Of a stretch of 64,000 nucleotides of DNA, positions 1 through 11,452 are shown one piece after another. The notes under the pieces are model-generated. The model was not told the DNA's origin. It did not search any database and saw nothing but the letters and a program-made list of their open reading frames with translations. This DNA is from Chara braunii (lineage: Eukaryota; Streptophyta; Charophyceae; Charales; Characeae): NCBI GenBank assembly GCA_003427395.1, contig BFEA01000004.1, forward strand, positions 763,248-827,247, in the 5' to 3' direction. Made by a program: the position numbers and the translations under genes. Numbering within the stretch: position 1 is the first letter of the stretch; each line of letters starts with the position of its first letter.

Positions 1-938
1 CTCATACATTGTCAGGGAGAGGTGGCTAGGGGCCAGTTTGGGTCAACGGGGTCCAAGAATGCCTTGATTAATTGTCTTCTTGTTCTGGCCTTGGCCATAG
101 CAAAAAAACTTAAATCCATAGCCCCTTTCGTGTTGTGCTTAGATATCTTGCCTCTGATTCTTATGCCCTACCATTTGTAAGTAGCAAATTCTAAGAGCTT
201 GCTGTTAAGATTTTATAGTTCCGGGCCAGGAGGCTGTTGCTGTAGGTCTTGAATACGATATTAAACTTCCATGTCTTCGTGGAATCTTTGATTAGCCATT
301 TTTTTAGCGCATTCTTTACATTTACGACCCATAAAGAAGAGACCATTATTAAACCATATGATCTTAGAATCAATTAGTTGTTTTTTTTTACGCCAGTATT
401 GCCATATATCCCGTATTAGACTCAGAAAGTCTTGTTGGTGAAGCAATGCAGTGTTAAGTTTGAAAAAGTTTGGCCCATGATTGGGCCGTTTCCTGAAGGT
501 GAGTGTTACTCCACCCACCGTGTGGTCCAATCCCCTATATGGGTTGCGGGGAAGTAAATATGCAAATTGTTGTGCACCTTCCAGATCCTCTGACATAAGG
601 ATGAGGTCGATCCGTGACCTGGAACAGGTCTCCGCACCCGTATTCCTAAAGCAGGAGAACCTCTTTTCCCTCGCGAAAGCTCTTTTGAAAGTATCGAATA
701 CATGAAGGGCAGAGCACAACTCTTCTATGATTGCTTCGTTTGGTATTATGTATGCCGGGGTCGGGGAGGGAATTCTCCACCTGTCTAACCAGCGGTCCTG
801 GGCGACATTAAAGTCCCCTGCAATGATCACCGGGAGGCCTGCAGGGATCTACTGGTGAATACCCTCAAAGAAATTCTGCCTCTCCCGTTCCGTATTTGGA
901 GCATATACGCAGATAATGCAAAGAAGTTCCACCTCCAA
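1..938 (-). pseudogene. LINE (level 0), 3' half: C-terminal part of ORF2 endonuclease
   Basis: Reading the minus strand from 938 to 261 gives the second half of an APE-type LINE endonuclease. Visible motifs are a VYAPN-like strand, IIAGDFNV (catalytic D and N), SRIDLILMS and LDHTVGG (the SDH-type catalytic His region). In known LINEs this enzyme nicks target DNA for target-primed reverse transcription. The frame is broken by a stop near 852, just before IIAGDFNV, and the reading continues to 261 and probably beyond; the reverse transcriptase would lie left of base 1. The N-terminal half of the same domain is found 44 kb away at 44906-45280, and the two halves share TCCAA, so this is one LINE copy split by element X. 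Confident as a broken LINE; that both halves are one copy is a strong inference. Confidence 0.85.
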
Positions 939-1259
939 TGTAGCGGACCTCTGGTTGGTTGGCCTGTGAGACCAGCCCCTTGGCTTGTTCTCACAGGCCT
1001 GTATTCTATTCGGGGGCAATCCAGTCCAGTCCAGGCCGGTACCTCTGTCGGTACCAGCCAGTCCAGTCCAGTCCCGTCAGTCCGCTGGGGTATACCCCAG
1101 CCTGTGTCTGTTTTCGAGATCATTCTTCACTTGCACATTTTGGAGTACGTGCGTTGGAGTCTTGCATGGGGAGCTGCGTTGTGCCATCTCGCTCCCCCCT
1201 TCTTCCTCCATCTCCATCTCTATCACTAGCGGAGCACCACACCTGGTGGGTCCGCTACA
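939..1259 (+). repeat. 5' LTR of element X
   Basis: A 321-bp repeat with terminal inverted bases TGTAGCGGACC and GGTCCGCTACA. The inverted ends are unusually long (11 bp) for an LTR and make it look like a MITE in isolation. The adjacent primer site and the TCCAA duplication at the outer ends of the pair identify it as an LTR. Inside it is rich in CCAGT repeats and carries a paired GGTACC motif. Confidence 0.92.
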
Positions 1260-1260
1260 T

Positions 1261-1272
1261 TGGTATCGGAGC
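1261..1272 (+). other. Primer binding site of X (tRNA-iMet type)
   Basis: TGGTATCGGAGC starts two bases after the LTR end and matches the common plant initiator-Met primer site TGGTATCAGAGC with one change. This is where minus-strand DNA synthesis would begin. Confidence 0.85.
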
Positions 1273-3506
1273 GGGAACGTTCCCCGCTCCCACCCACCAC
1301 ACCGCACAGCAGGGAAAAACAGCAAAACCCGACAGTCGGGTTTTCGGCTGTTTTCGGGCGAAAAAGGGCGAAAAAGCGGGAACAAGGTGCTGCAGCAGGA
1401 GATCGACACGTGGCGAAAAAAGGGAAGTCATCATGACGCATGCGTGGCGAAAAAAGGGAAGTCATCATGACCCGTGCGGGCAAGCGCCATGGCCAAGGCC
1501 GCCGCACACGCACATGCCCACGCGCCCACGCTGCCCTGCTGCCCCGCCCCGCCCCGCTCCTCTCCTGGATTATAGTAATCAAGATCCGGGATGCATGCTA
1601 CCGCTGGGGTTTGAACCCAGGCACCTGCTGGCCATGCGCGTGCGTGTACCACCCTCATAACATAGTGGCCACAGTCTATGCATGGCCTTGTAGCACGGTG
1701 ACCTCGTGTTGAAGAGGTGCTGGCTATTTACCTCCCCCCCCGCCGGCGAGCAGCGAGCAGCGGCCAGCGAGGCAGCAACGACAGAGGCTGCTATTTACCC
1801 CCCCCCCCCCGTGGCTGCTACTGCCTGTGCACATGGCCACCTGCAGTGCCACGTGGGACTTTGCTGTGGAATGAAGACCCCCCTGGTTAGGGGGCTGCGC
1901 CACTGCATTATTATTATTATTTTTTTTTACTCTCTCTCTACTGCTGTAGCAGCAGCTGCACAGCAGCTCAAGATTTCCCCCTGGCTAGGGGGCTGTGTGA
2001 CTGCGGCAGTAGGGTGGCTGATCAAGATCTCAGCCAACCCTACATCATCATCATCACCCATCAGGGTATGCTTCCACAGCACACCCTGGATCTGCAGTGC
2101 TGCAACTAGGGGTTGATAAAGATCTCAGCTCCCCCTACATCCTCCAGTTGGTTGGCTGCAGCGAAGGCCAAGACCCTCCTGGTCTTGGTATACCTTGTGC
2201 CCTTGAAGACACCAAGGGCCAGGTATCATCTCTCTCTCCCCTTTTCTTGCCCCCACCTTCCACTGCCTCTCTCCCCTCCTCTTCTTACCTTCCCCACCCC
2301 ACCTTTTCTCCCACTAACCACTATCCTACCCTCTTTTTCTTCATTTCTTTTCTTTTATCTCCTCCTTTCCTCTTAGATTCTTGATCACTCTCCATCTTTC
2401 CCCATCCTCTTTCTCTCCCATTCTCTCACCCTCCTCTCCCCCAACTGCCACCACATTATTCCCCCATTTTCCACTTGCATCTTTTTCCCTCTCTCACCTA
2501 TTTCTTTCTTCTCTCCATCACTTTCTCATCCCCCCTTCCCCCCCTACTTCGATTTTTTTGTTTTTTTTTTTCTTTCTATCTCCCTTTTTTATTTATATAT
2601 ATATTTTTTTCCAAAAATTTGAAATATCTTCTTTCCCACCTTTTTTTCTTATTTTTTGATTTATTTTATTTATTTATTTATTTATTTTGAAAATTTGATT
2701 TTCTCTACGGCAACCCTAAATCTGATTAGGTGTTAGTCTTTCTTTCTTTTGGCACACGTTTTGACCCCGTGGGGGTAACGAAGTGCTGTCGAAATTTTCT
2801 GATTTTCCCTTACTTAGTCTTTTTCGGCACACTCCGACCCCATGGGGGTAACGAAATGCTGCCAAAATTTTTGACAAATTAGATACTTCATTCCTCCCCA
2901 CCTTCTCATCCACTTATTTACTTCTTTATTTATTTATTTATTTATTATTTATTTATTTATTCTCTGAAATTTCTTTTTTTATTATTTGCGGCATCTCTAG
3001 TGTGCTCACCTTGGTCTCTCCCTTTCCCTTGGCACATTCTTGACCCTGTGGGGGGTAGGGAAATGCTGCCGAAAATTTCAAAAAAATAAATATTGTTTTC
3101 CCTTCACATCTTTTTACTTATTTCTTTAATTATTTTATTATTTATTTATTTCCTTATTTATTTTTATTTTCTCTCGAAATATCGCTGTTTATTTATTTTT
3201 CTCCCGCCTCCCCCCTCCTATGCTGGCTATTTTACTTTCTTGATTAGGTCACCGGTACCCTACCCTAACCACTTAAACTTCGGTTAGGATTTTTTTAGGG
3301 TTTTTGTAGGGTTTAGGGTTCTTCAACCCCGCCCTACTTCCCCGTCCTATTCGGGCACCCTGGACAGAAACCACCCCTCCCCCTTTGACGGCGCCCGCGC
3401 TATCCTTGCTAGCGTCGTTCGTCGCTTTCTACCGCGGACTTCCCCCTACGCCCTCCGCTCACGCGGACCTCTTCTGGCCCCCTCCAGTCCGGTCCGTCAT
3501 CTCCCC
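1273..3506 (+). other. Untranslated leader of X with tRNA-like segment and repeated boxes
   Basis: No supported gene. The leader is 2.2 kb and uneven: GC-rich to about 1900, then pyrimidine-rich and AT-rich to 3300. It holds a 34-bp direct duplication (1409-1437 and 1443-1471, both with GTCATCATGAC) and a tRNA-like stretch at 1590-1680. Three copies of a box of the form CCCCGTGGGGGTAACGAA followed by a TGCTGCCGAAATTT-like core lie at 2764-2797, 2836-2870 and 3042-3078. Similar cores occur in the LTRs of A and B. Confidence 0.6.
1590..1680 (-). repeat. tRNA-derived (SINE-like) head in the X leader
   Basis: On the minus strand a perfect T-arm is visible: stem CTGGG/CCCAG around the loop TTCAAAC, which also forms a polymerase III B box. 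A GGGTGGTA D-loop-like piece lies upstream. No complementary acceptor stem can be formed and no poly(A) tail is seen, so this is a degraded tRNA-derived fragment rather than a tRNA gene. Confidence 0.4.
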
Positions 3507-5584
3507 ATGGCCGACGGTGTGTCACACGCCGCCGACACGGCGATGACCACGGCATCGGGCTCCACACCCGTGCCGATGGACCAAGGCCATCAGCCCCAGG
3601 GGGATCTGCACACCCTCCTCACCTCCCTCCTTGCGCCCATCCAGGTGCAACTTGCAACCCATGCGCCCATCCAGGCGCAACTCGCGACCCTCGCGCCCTT
3701 ACAGGCGTAGGTGGCGACCCTTGCCGCCGGCGTGCGGCAACTCCAAGATGCTGGTCGTCCTTCCTCTCCTTACCCTATCTCTTCTCCTGGCTCCCAGTCC
3801 GGGTCCCCCGTCCTCCAACAGGGTGGCCACGGTGGAGCTTCCTCCTCCGCTGCCCCCGACCCGCCCATCTTGGTGACCGTCCACGCCCCTAGCACGACGG
3901 CCGCCACGAGGCAAGTCCTCCCTCAGTCTACGGGCGCACCCGCCCAGACCTCGGTCACTACGACCACGGTACCACAACCCGCTACCATGGTCGCAGCTTT
4001 TCCGGGTGCCCCACTTCTCCCTCCTCTTCGCACGACCGCAGCGCCACCTGGCTCTACCTCTTGTGGGATGCCTCGTGCCGCTCATGCGTCTCCCCCTGCC
4101 ACACCTCGCTCGACCTACGTTCGAGGTCTCGAGGACGAGATCGCCCAGCTCCGGACCGACCTCGCCCTCTCATGCCTTCAGCCACCCCCACCCTCACAGG
4201 TGGCCGCGCCTTTTGGCGCACCCCCTTCTTCCTCTATTCTTCCTTCCATGCAGGCTCGCTTCCCTCGCCCTGCACCCTACCCATCCCCATCCTACCTCCT
4301 CCCCATCCCCTCGGTTGCTGCGACCTCTTCTACCGCAGCTCCCGCGCAGCCTGCCGCTGTTTCCCCCACCGCTCCACCATGCGGCCCGGGCGTACAGTCA
4401 GCTGTGCCTCCTCCTCCAGGACCTGCGCCGACTTATTCTGCCGTAGCGCAGTCCCCTGCTTCCCGTTCCCCTCGCCGCCAAAACGGTGGCGCACCACTCA
4501 TCCGCTTGTCGGACATTGCCTTGTATGACGATACAGGCATACGCGTGTCTAGGTGGCTGCAGTCTGCCACCCGCACGCTCCAACTCATGGGCGCCACACC
4601 CGACACGTGGGTGGGTCACCTCTCCACGCGCCTACGTGGCGGTACTTTCGAGGCCTGGGAGGATTTCTACGCGTACTCCCTTCGTGAGGGTCGGACCACG
4701 ACCTTCATGGATTTCCAGGTGTTCCTCGAGGGTCGCTTCGGAGCTCGATACGACGTGACTGACGCCTTCGAGCGTGTCGTCACTACACTCTGGTCCGGCT
4801 CTGGTGGCGCTGCCGCTCTGGATCGCCACATCCAGGTCTTTCAGGACGCCCGCCTCACTTGTGACGTGGCGTTCCTTCCCGAGGCTGCCCTTATCGATCG
4901 TTTCTTGGTCAGCCTTCCGCTCGAGTACCGCTCCGAGCTATAGCGGTACGAGTTCACATCGGCCCCGCACACTTACGAGGCCGCCAAGGACCACTAGCGG
5001 ATGCGAGCCCGTCTTCACCCCGCCTCTCCTCCCAGCTTCAGCGCACGTGCTACGCCTCCTCCTCTCACGGCACTTCCCAGCGCCGTTCCCCTTTCTGCGG
5101 TCGCCCCCGCCGTTCCACGCAGCTGGGCTGCCACTTCTCGCGCCGCTTCAACACGCTCGAGTATCGTGAGCAGGACGCTGGTGCCCCGCTGTCACCAGAG
5201 GGTGACCATAGTGTCGACCTCGACCTCGGCGAGGTCGTCCACCACCACCTGGAGGACCCTACTCTCCCTATGGCTGAGCTCCTCCAGCTCATCCTTTCCA
5301 CCCTTTCCCGGGCACGCAGCCGCCCCGGTCACGCTGGTGCGTCGCCCCCCGAGGTCCCTCAAGAGGACCTCCCTCAGGGCTTCGTCCCTCCTCGCGGTGT
5401 CCTTTCCACTGAGGAGCGCGCGACTATTCTGGGTCGGCGTGGGTGTTTGCGATGCCGCTTGGACGGTCATACCTCCTCACGGTGCCCTTACTCTACCGCC
5501 CTCGACCGCCACTACGCTGACCTTTCCCGCCAGCGTCGTGCGTCGTCCCCCCCCGACGCCTCTCATCCCCACGGCGCCTCCTAG
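3507..5584 (+). pseudogene. gag: X gag (capsid/nucleocapsid), interrupted
   Basis: Gag packages the element RNA into virus-like particles. The reading starts at ATG 3507, runs through a Pro/Ser/Thr-rich region and then a conserved capsid-like block (about 4500-4940: LYDDTGIRVSRWLQ, then a W-rich helical region). In-frame TAG codons at 3708-3710, 4941-4943 and 4995-4997 break it. Somewhere in 5000-5060 the reading shifts to a different frame, which continues to 5584 and contains one CCHC zinc knuckle, CLRCRLDGHTSSRC (C-x2-C-x4-H-x4-C), around 5447-5490. The shift could be mutation or sequencing error. Pol then follows in a third frame after a few bases. Confidence 0.8.
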
Positions 5585-5589
5585 CCACG

Positions 5590-8295
5590 GTGCAGTGTAC
5601 ACCTGCGCCCTCCTCAGTAGTGGGCTTTTCGACATCTCCGTCGCAGTTCGCCCCTCTCGCTATTGGAGTTGAGGTATCGCAGGATTCGACAGATTGTACT
5701 CAGCCCTCTGTCGCAGTACCATCTGCACCTCCGCAGACCACCGTCTCCCCTCCTTCCCCGCCGCGACTACCGACGCGTCGAGCCATTCGCTCAGCCCGTT
5801 GCAGCGAGCAGCTTGCTACTCGCGAGGACGTTGTGTCCTCTCTTCTGGACTTGAGCATGCTCCAGGCTCGTCAGGAGCGACTCACCCTCCATGTCGCTGC
5901 ACTGCGTCGCCTTCTCGCCATCCTCTCTGACCCTGATCGCACCCTCCCGATCATCCCAGTACGACTCGGGACCTTCACGAGGGTGTACCCAGCACTGTGG
6001 GATTCTGGTTCTCACGACGACTTCACTCACCCACGTGTGGTGAAAGAAACCCGCTTACCCACGACAGGGTCTCCGACTCCCATCTCTGTTACCTTAGGAG
6101 ATGATAAGACCCAACGCTTCTTCGATCAGACGGTCACCGACCTCCCTTTCTTCCTCACTCTCGAGCTGACTGATCGTTCCTCGGCGTCTCGTCGCCACCG
6201 CTCCTCTGCACATTTCGATGTGATGAAAACGGGGTACGACTTCATTCTCGGCACTCCGTGGTCTCGCCGATTCCGCAGCACCGAGGCCGATTGGGCGACC
6301 AACACTCTCGTTCTCAAAACGAAGTGTGGACAGACGTATCGCGTACCTTTCGTAGGTACCACCGCGACACCGCCCCCCGATCCTCCTCCCCCGGAGCCTT
6401 CCGTGCCCACACCATCTCCTTCTATCACTGTCACCTCGCCTCGGCAGTTCGCTCACTTCATCCGACAGGACGACGTCACCTTCTTTATGGTGAACGTGAC
6501 AGATCTCTTACACTATGACCCACCCTATCCCGACGCCGAGCTCATCCCTCTCGAGCAAGACCCTCCTTCCATCTCCTTGGCTCCCATCTCTACTTCCGTC
6601 CCTCCGCCGTCCGTCGAGTCCACCCTGCCGTCGCGCGCTGACGCTGACGCTGAGGAACTCGCACGATATACAGCCGACTTGGAGCCCGCAGTTCGTGACC
6701 TCATTCGAGAGTACCACGACGTTTTCCCATCGCTGTTCTCGTACGCTGGCATCCCACCGATGCGCGACGTCGAACACTCCATCCAGCTTGTGCCTGACTA
6801 TTGTGTTCACCACCAGGCACCCTACAGACTCTCGATCCTCGAGGTCACCGAACTCAAGCGTCAGCTTGAGGAGCTCCTGAGACTGGGTTTCATTAAACCC
6901 AGCAACTCCCCGTGGGGTGCACCCGTCCTCTTTGCTCGCAAAGCGGATGGAACTCTCCGTCTCTGTATCGACTATCGCGGCCTCAACCGCTACACGGTTA
7001 AGAACAACTACCCAATGCCTCTTTCCGACGAGCTGTTCGACCGCCTAGCAGGCAACCGCTTCTTTACGAAGATTGATCTTCGTAGCGGTTACCATCAGAT
7101 CCGCGTCGCTGCAGCCGACCAGCCGAAGACAGCGTTCCGATCGCGCTTCGGCTACTACGAGTTTACGGTGATGCCATTCGGCCTCACCAATGCACCCGCC
7201 ACCTTCCAGAGGGCGATGAACGACATCTTCAGGGACATCCTGGAGCAGTACGTTCTCGTCTACCTCGACGATATCCTGGTCTACAGTCGTACCCTTGAGG
7301 AGCACTTAAGGCACCTCCGCGGCGTCCTTGACCGCTTGCGCAGACATGGCTTCTACGCCAAGCTGAGCAAGTGCCGCTTTGCCCAGCACAAAGTGGATTT
7401 CCTAGGACACTACGTGTCTAACCAGGGTTTCCACATGGACGACGCGAAGATCACTGCTATTGCGGAGTGGCCCGCTCCCACATCCGCCAAGCAGCTTCGC
7501 AGCTTCCTAGGCCTGACCATCAACTATAGTAATTTCATCCGGGGATACGCGAGGTATTCCTACGTCCTTATCTCCACCCTCCTCCGGAAGAACCCACCCT
7601 GGGCTTGGACACCCCTCTACGAGGACGCCTTCCGTGCCCTCAAGAAGGCGGTGACATGCGCACCGGTTCTTCACCTACCCGATTTTGATCGCCCTTTTAT
7701 CCTTACCACCGATGCGTCAGACTTTGTTGTAGGAGCAAAGCTTTCTCAGGTCTTCCCCTCCTCTCCTGATTCCTCTCATCCTCGTATCCCTCGCTTCCCA
7801 CCACCTACCCCTACCACTACTTCCCGACTGACGCCTACTCGTCCAGCTACTGACGAGTCTTCTATTGACTATTCTCCTACCATCGTCGAGGACGGCACTG
7901 TCGAGTCTCGCTCAGGTGATTGTCCGATAGCTTTCTACTCCCGTCAGCTCCTGCCCGCCGAGATAAACTACACTGCTGATGAACGTGAGGTTCTCGCAGT
8001 AGTTTATGCCGCTCGGCACTTGCGTCACTACCTGCACGGGGCACTATTCACGGTGCGTACGGACAACTCTGTTGTCCAGGCTTTTCTGACAAAATTGAAG
8101 CTCACTCCTCGACAGGCTCGCTGGTGGCGCGACCTATCCGAGTTTAGTTTCACCACCGAGCACATCAAGGGTGAGACTAATCGGGTCGCAGATGCCTTAT
8201 CCCGACGCCCTGACCACGACCAGGAGCAGATCCCGCTCTCTTCCATCTTGGTCACCACCATCCACCACTCGGTGATCGACGAGTTTCGCACTTAG
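5590..8295 (+). pseudogene. pol: X pol, first part: protease, reverse transcriptase, RNase H
   Basis: Protease: active site DSG in ALWDSGSHDDF near residue 138. Reverse transcriptase: about residues 400-620, with FFTKIDLRSGYHQIR, MPFGLTNAPATFQ and the catalytic YLDD near residue 558. RNase H: TTDASDF near residue 708 and later RTDNSVV and ADALSRRPD. Between the first and second RNase H strands lies about 60 extra residues rich in Pro, Ser and Thr (7750-7915), which this domain normally lacks. The first in-frame stop is TAG at 8293-8295, where related proteins continue directly into integrase. Frame is open for 901 codons, so this half is well preserved. Confidence 0.93.
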
Positions 8296-9945
8296 TACCG
8301 CCACTGCCTCGACTATCGCGACATCCACGCAACCCTTCGGAGTGGCAAGACCGTCCCGAACTACTCTCTCGGGGACAACGGTCTCGTGTACTGGCAGGGT
8401 TTACAGGGCACCAGAGAGCCCCGTATTTTCGTTCCCTCCACAGGACAGCTACGTGTCCGAGTACTAGCAGAGTTCCGTGACCAGGCAACTGCCAGTCATA
8501 TGGGCTTACACAAGACGTTGGCTCGTGTGAGCCGCCTGTACGTCTGGCCGAAGCGCAATGACTTTGTGAAGGACTACGTCGCAGAGTGTCCCACCTCTCA
8601 GGAGGTGAACATTGCGAACCACCTGCCTTATGGTTTGCTCCAGCCTCTTCCTATCCCCGAGGGTCGTTGGCAGTCCATCTCGATGGACTTTATCGGTCCC
8701 CTTCGTCCTCCGACCCCTCGCGGTCATGATGCTATCCTGGTCGTCGTCGACCTCTTCACGAAGCGTGCATGCTTTGTTCCGTGCCGCTATGCCATCAGTG
8801 CATGTGAGGTCGCCGACATCGTGTTTGACCGAGTCGTGCGTGACCACGGTTTACCTCTGAGCATCATATCTGACCGTGACCTGCGCTTTACCAGCCGATT
8901 CTGGCGACGACTCCATGAGGTGTATGGCACTCAGCTCCGCTTCTCCTCGTCTTACCATCCTCAGACTGATGGTCAGACAGAGATTACGAACAGGACACTC
9001 GGAGATATTCTCCGAAAGATTGTTCGTGACGACTAGCAGTGGGATCTCCATCTTGCCCACGCGGAAATAGCCTACAACCACGCCATCTCGCCAGCCAGGG
9101 GGATGTCGCCTTACTATTGCGACCTCGGCTATCACCCTCGTGTTCCCGCGGACTTCCTCCGACCGTCACAGATGCACCCCGACACGAGTTGTCCCGCGTT
9201 GGATGATTGGGTTGCACACATGACGTCGATCATGAAGACCGCACATGAGCACATAGCCGCTTCCCAGACCCGAATGGCAGCACATGCGAACCGATCGAGG
9301 ATGGATCACCCATTCAAAGTCGGTGATGATGTGCTTATCGACGCCCGCCACTTACAGCTCGAAGCGGACACGCTTCGCAAGTTTCGGCGTCGCTTCTTTG
9401 GACCATGCCGCATCCTCCAGACCGTCAGTTTTGATACGACATCTAGCCCGGTCAGCTTCCGTGTGAAGCTGCCCGACTACCTACGCCAGACTCGTGTGCA
9501 CGATGTCTACCACGTCTCGTTACTGCGTCCTTACCGTATACCATCTGAGCATTTCGCCGGACGACCATACGAGCGCCCTCCACCCATCATGGTAGATGGC
9601 CACGAGGAGTTCCTCGTTTCAGACATCATTGGTCGTCGAGTCACCAACGACAACCCTCCCCACGTCGAGTATCTCGTACGTTGGAAGGGTTACCCTGATG
9701 AGGAGGCTACCTTGGAGCCCCTTGAGCACTTGCAGCACGCTTGCATGTTGGTGCGTGCCTATGACCGTGCTCGTCGTGCTGGGTTCACTGCTCCTCCTTA
9801 GCCCACTGACCCTCCTCCTTCTCCCTTGGCTGAGGAGACCGCTGAAGTCGAGCCTGCTCCATCTGAGGCAGACCTTCAGCAGCAGCCGGATGCTTCTGAG
9901 CGTCCACAGTGCACTCGTCGTCGTTCTGCTCGATACGACGATTGA
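8296..9945 (+). pseudogene. pol: X pol, second part: integrase and chromodomain
   Basis: Continues in the same frame as the upstream pol. The integrase zinc region has SHMGLHKTL but then CPTSQ, where the second Cys of the usual CxxC is Ser, so metal binding should be impaired. The catalytic core is recognisable: SMDFIGPL, IISDRDLRF and TDGQTE (D, D, E). A TAG at 9034-9036 splits it. A C-terminal chromodomain follows (about 9604-9770) with YLVRWKGYPDEEATLEP. The usual Trp of TWEP, part of the aromatic cage that reads methylated histone H3, is Leu. After a TAG at 9799-9801 the frame stays open for a charged tail to TGA 9943-9945. Chromodomains in this family direct integration to heterochromatin. 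Confidence 0.9.
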
Positions 9946-10223
9946 CTGTGACTTACCTTCCCACGTCTTTGACTTCTCCGTACTCCATCCACTCCAGTTT
10001 TGCTACTTCAGCTCGTCGACGTTGCGGCTCTTCCTCGACGGCATTCCGGACTTCTCATGGCGGACGTCATCGGCAACTTCACGGACTTCGTCACGATCAG
10101 CTCTGCCTACTTCAGACGTCGTCACTCTCTTATCACTTTACCTTGTACAGTACTCTTGTTGTGTCGCATGATGGTCTCCCTTTAGCCTGGTTGCTCTGAG
10201 TTGGGCTCTCCCTTGGTATACGC
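9946..10223 (+). other. X 3' untranslated region up to the A insertion
   Basis: No gene seen. It ends with ACGC (10220-10223), the left copy of the target duplication of element A; X resumes at 43586. Confidence 0.6.
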
Positions 10224-11227
10224 TGTCGGCCCGAATACCCTTACAAGGGTATTTGGGCACATATTTGTAGCTGACAGGAAGAGTGCGCCTGACGATATCT
10301 GGGGGCGCGTCCCGTTTTGCATTGATTGGAGAGTGTGTGGGCGTGCATTTGTGGGCACGTGTTAATTTGACCGGGTGATTGGTCAGGGAGGGCTATGAGA
10401 TGCCGATAGGATAAGTAAGTGTCGGACTAGAATCTCCGGGACGGTCGCAGCCTCGCCCATACGGGCAAATTTACGGGCAGCATAGAGTTGACCAAGTAAG
10501 GCTGTGACTGGAGGGGGGATAGTGCCTGATTTGTTAGAGGCCGACATTCAGAGCGGCGCCGTGTGAAATGTTCACGGACACCGGGTTGACCGGGCCTCGT
10601 CGGTGGGGGCCGCCGCTAATGTCAAGTAAGAATGGCACCGACGGGCGAGGTTCCTCCGGGGGAAGCGGTAGTAAAAGGGCCGGCCGCGGCAGGCTACGAG
10701 AGCCTCGGGCCGTGACCCTGGCATAGAGGGGCGATACGCGTGGTGAGTCAAGCTGCGCCTGCCCACGAAGCAGCGGAATGCGACAGTACGGGGGCCTGAG
10801 GGTGAGGAGTATACCAAGTGGTGGCTTTGGCACACCCATATGGGCCTGGGCACGCAGCAGATACTCTTCATGTGGAGGGCTGCGGCTATTGCAACTAGGT
10901 TGGGGCTTAGCCCTATAGGTTATGTCATTGGGTTTTTGCCAGGCGGATCTTGGGATTGAGGCCAGCAGTGAACAGTGGAGCTGCGGAGGAGCGCTACGGA
11001 GTGAACTAAGGGGTTGAGGGTCCGGTGGGACTATTAGTTTTTGCGAGGGGTCCGACGACGGGGCCGCAAGGAAGGGCCGAGGACCAGATGCCAACGGGCC
11101 CCCTCCCCCAGCCGCTGTTTAGTATTAGTACTATTTCATTGTGAGTTTATTAATTCTAAAAATTTTATTCTTCTTACTGTTTTTTTTTTTTGGTTGTTAT
11201 TATTATTTCTATTATTGGGGCGAGGCT

Positions 11228-11366
11228 GGTACCGGTCTCGAGACCGGCGGTGTACCCAAAAGCTTCTTAGTTCAGTGGATACACCACTGAACTGTCGAAG
11301 TACAGACCTGTGTACAGGACCAGATGGTGCGGCTGCCCTGAGGCAGCAGACCAGCGGTCCTGGACC
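11228..11366 (+). repeat. Run of perfect hairpins in the A LTR
   Basis: Consecutive perfect stems: CCGGTCTCGAGACCGG (11232-11247, 16-bp palindrome), AGTTCAGTGG/CCACTGAACT (11269-11278 and 11284-11293, loop 5), GCTGCC/GGCAGC (11332-11337 and 11342-11347, loop CTGA) and GGTCC/GGACC (11356-11366). The U6-derived stretch follows directly. Confidence 0.75.
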
Positions 11367-11380
11367 TCTGCCCCTGAAGT

Positions 11381-11452
11381 TTAAAATTGGAACGATACGG
11401 TGAAGATTAGCATGACCTCTGCGCAGGGGCGACACGTATACAGTAGGGGGAG
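11381..11452 (+). pseudogene. U6 snRNA-derived segment in the A LTR
   Basis: The segment contains AAAATTGGAACGATAC, then GAAGATTAGCATG and a CTCTGCGCAGGGGCGACACG stretch, matching the central and 3' domains of U6 spliceosomal RNA. The 5' stem-loop is absent, the ACAGAGA catalytic box is changed (ACGGTGA), and the 3' part diverges. A T5 tract (11463-11467) follows, as at the end of a polymerase III transcript. It lies in sense orientation with element A. Not a functional U6. Confidence 0.8.

Noticed and set aside
939-1259. A MITE with 11-bp inverted ends, repeated at 44585
   Set aside because: A primer site follows the left copy, gag and pol lie between the copies, and TCCAA flanks only the outer ends. 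They are LTRs.
1226-1660. Overlapping open frames on both strands after X's left LTR
   Set aside because: They lie over the LTR, primer site and leader, with no conserved motif in any frame.
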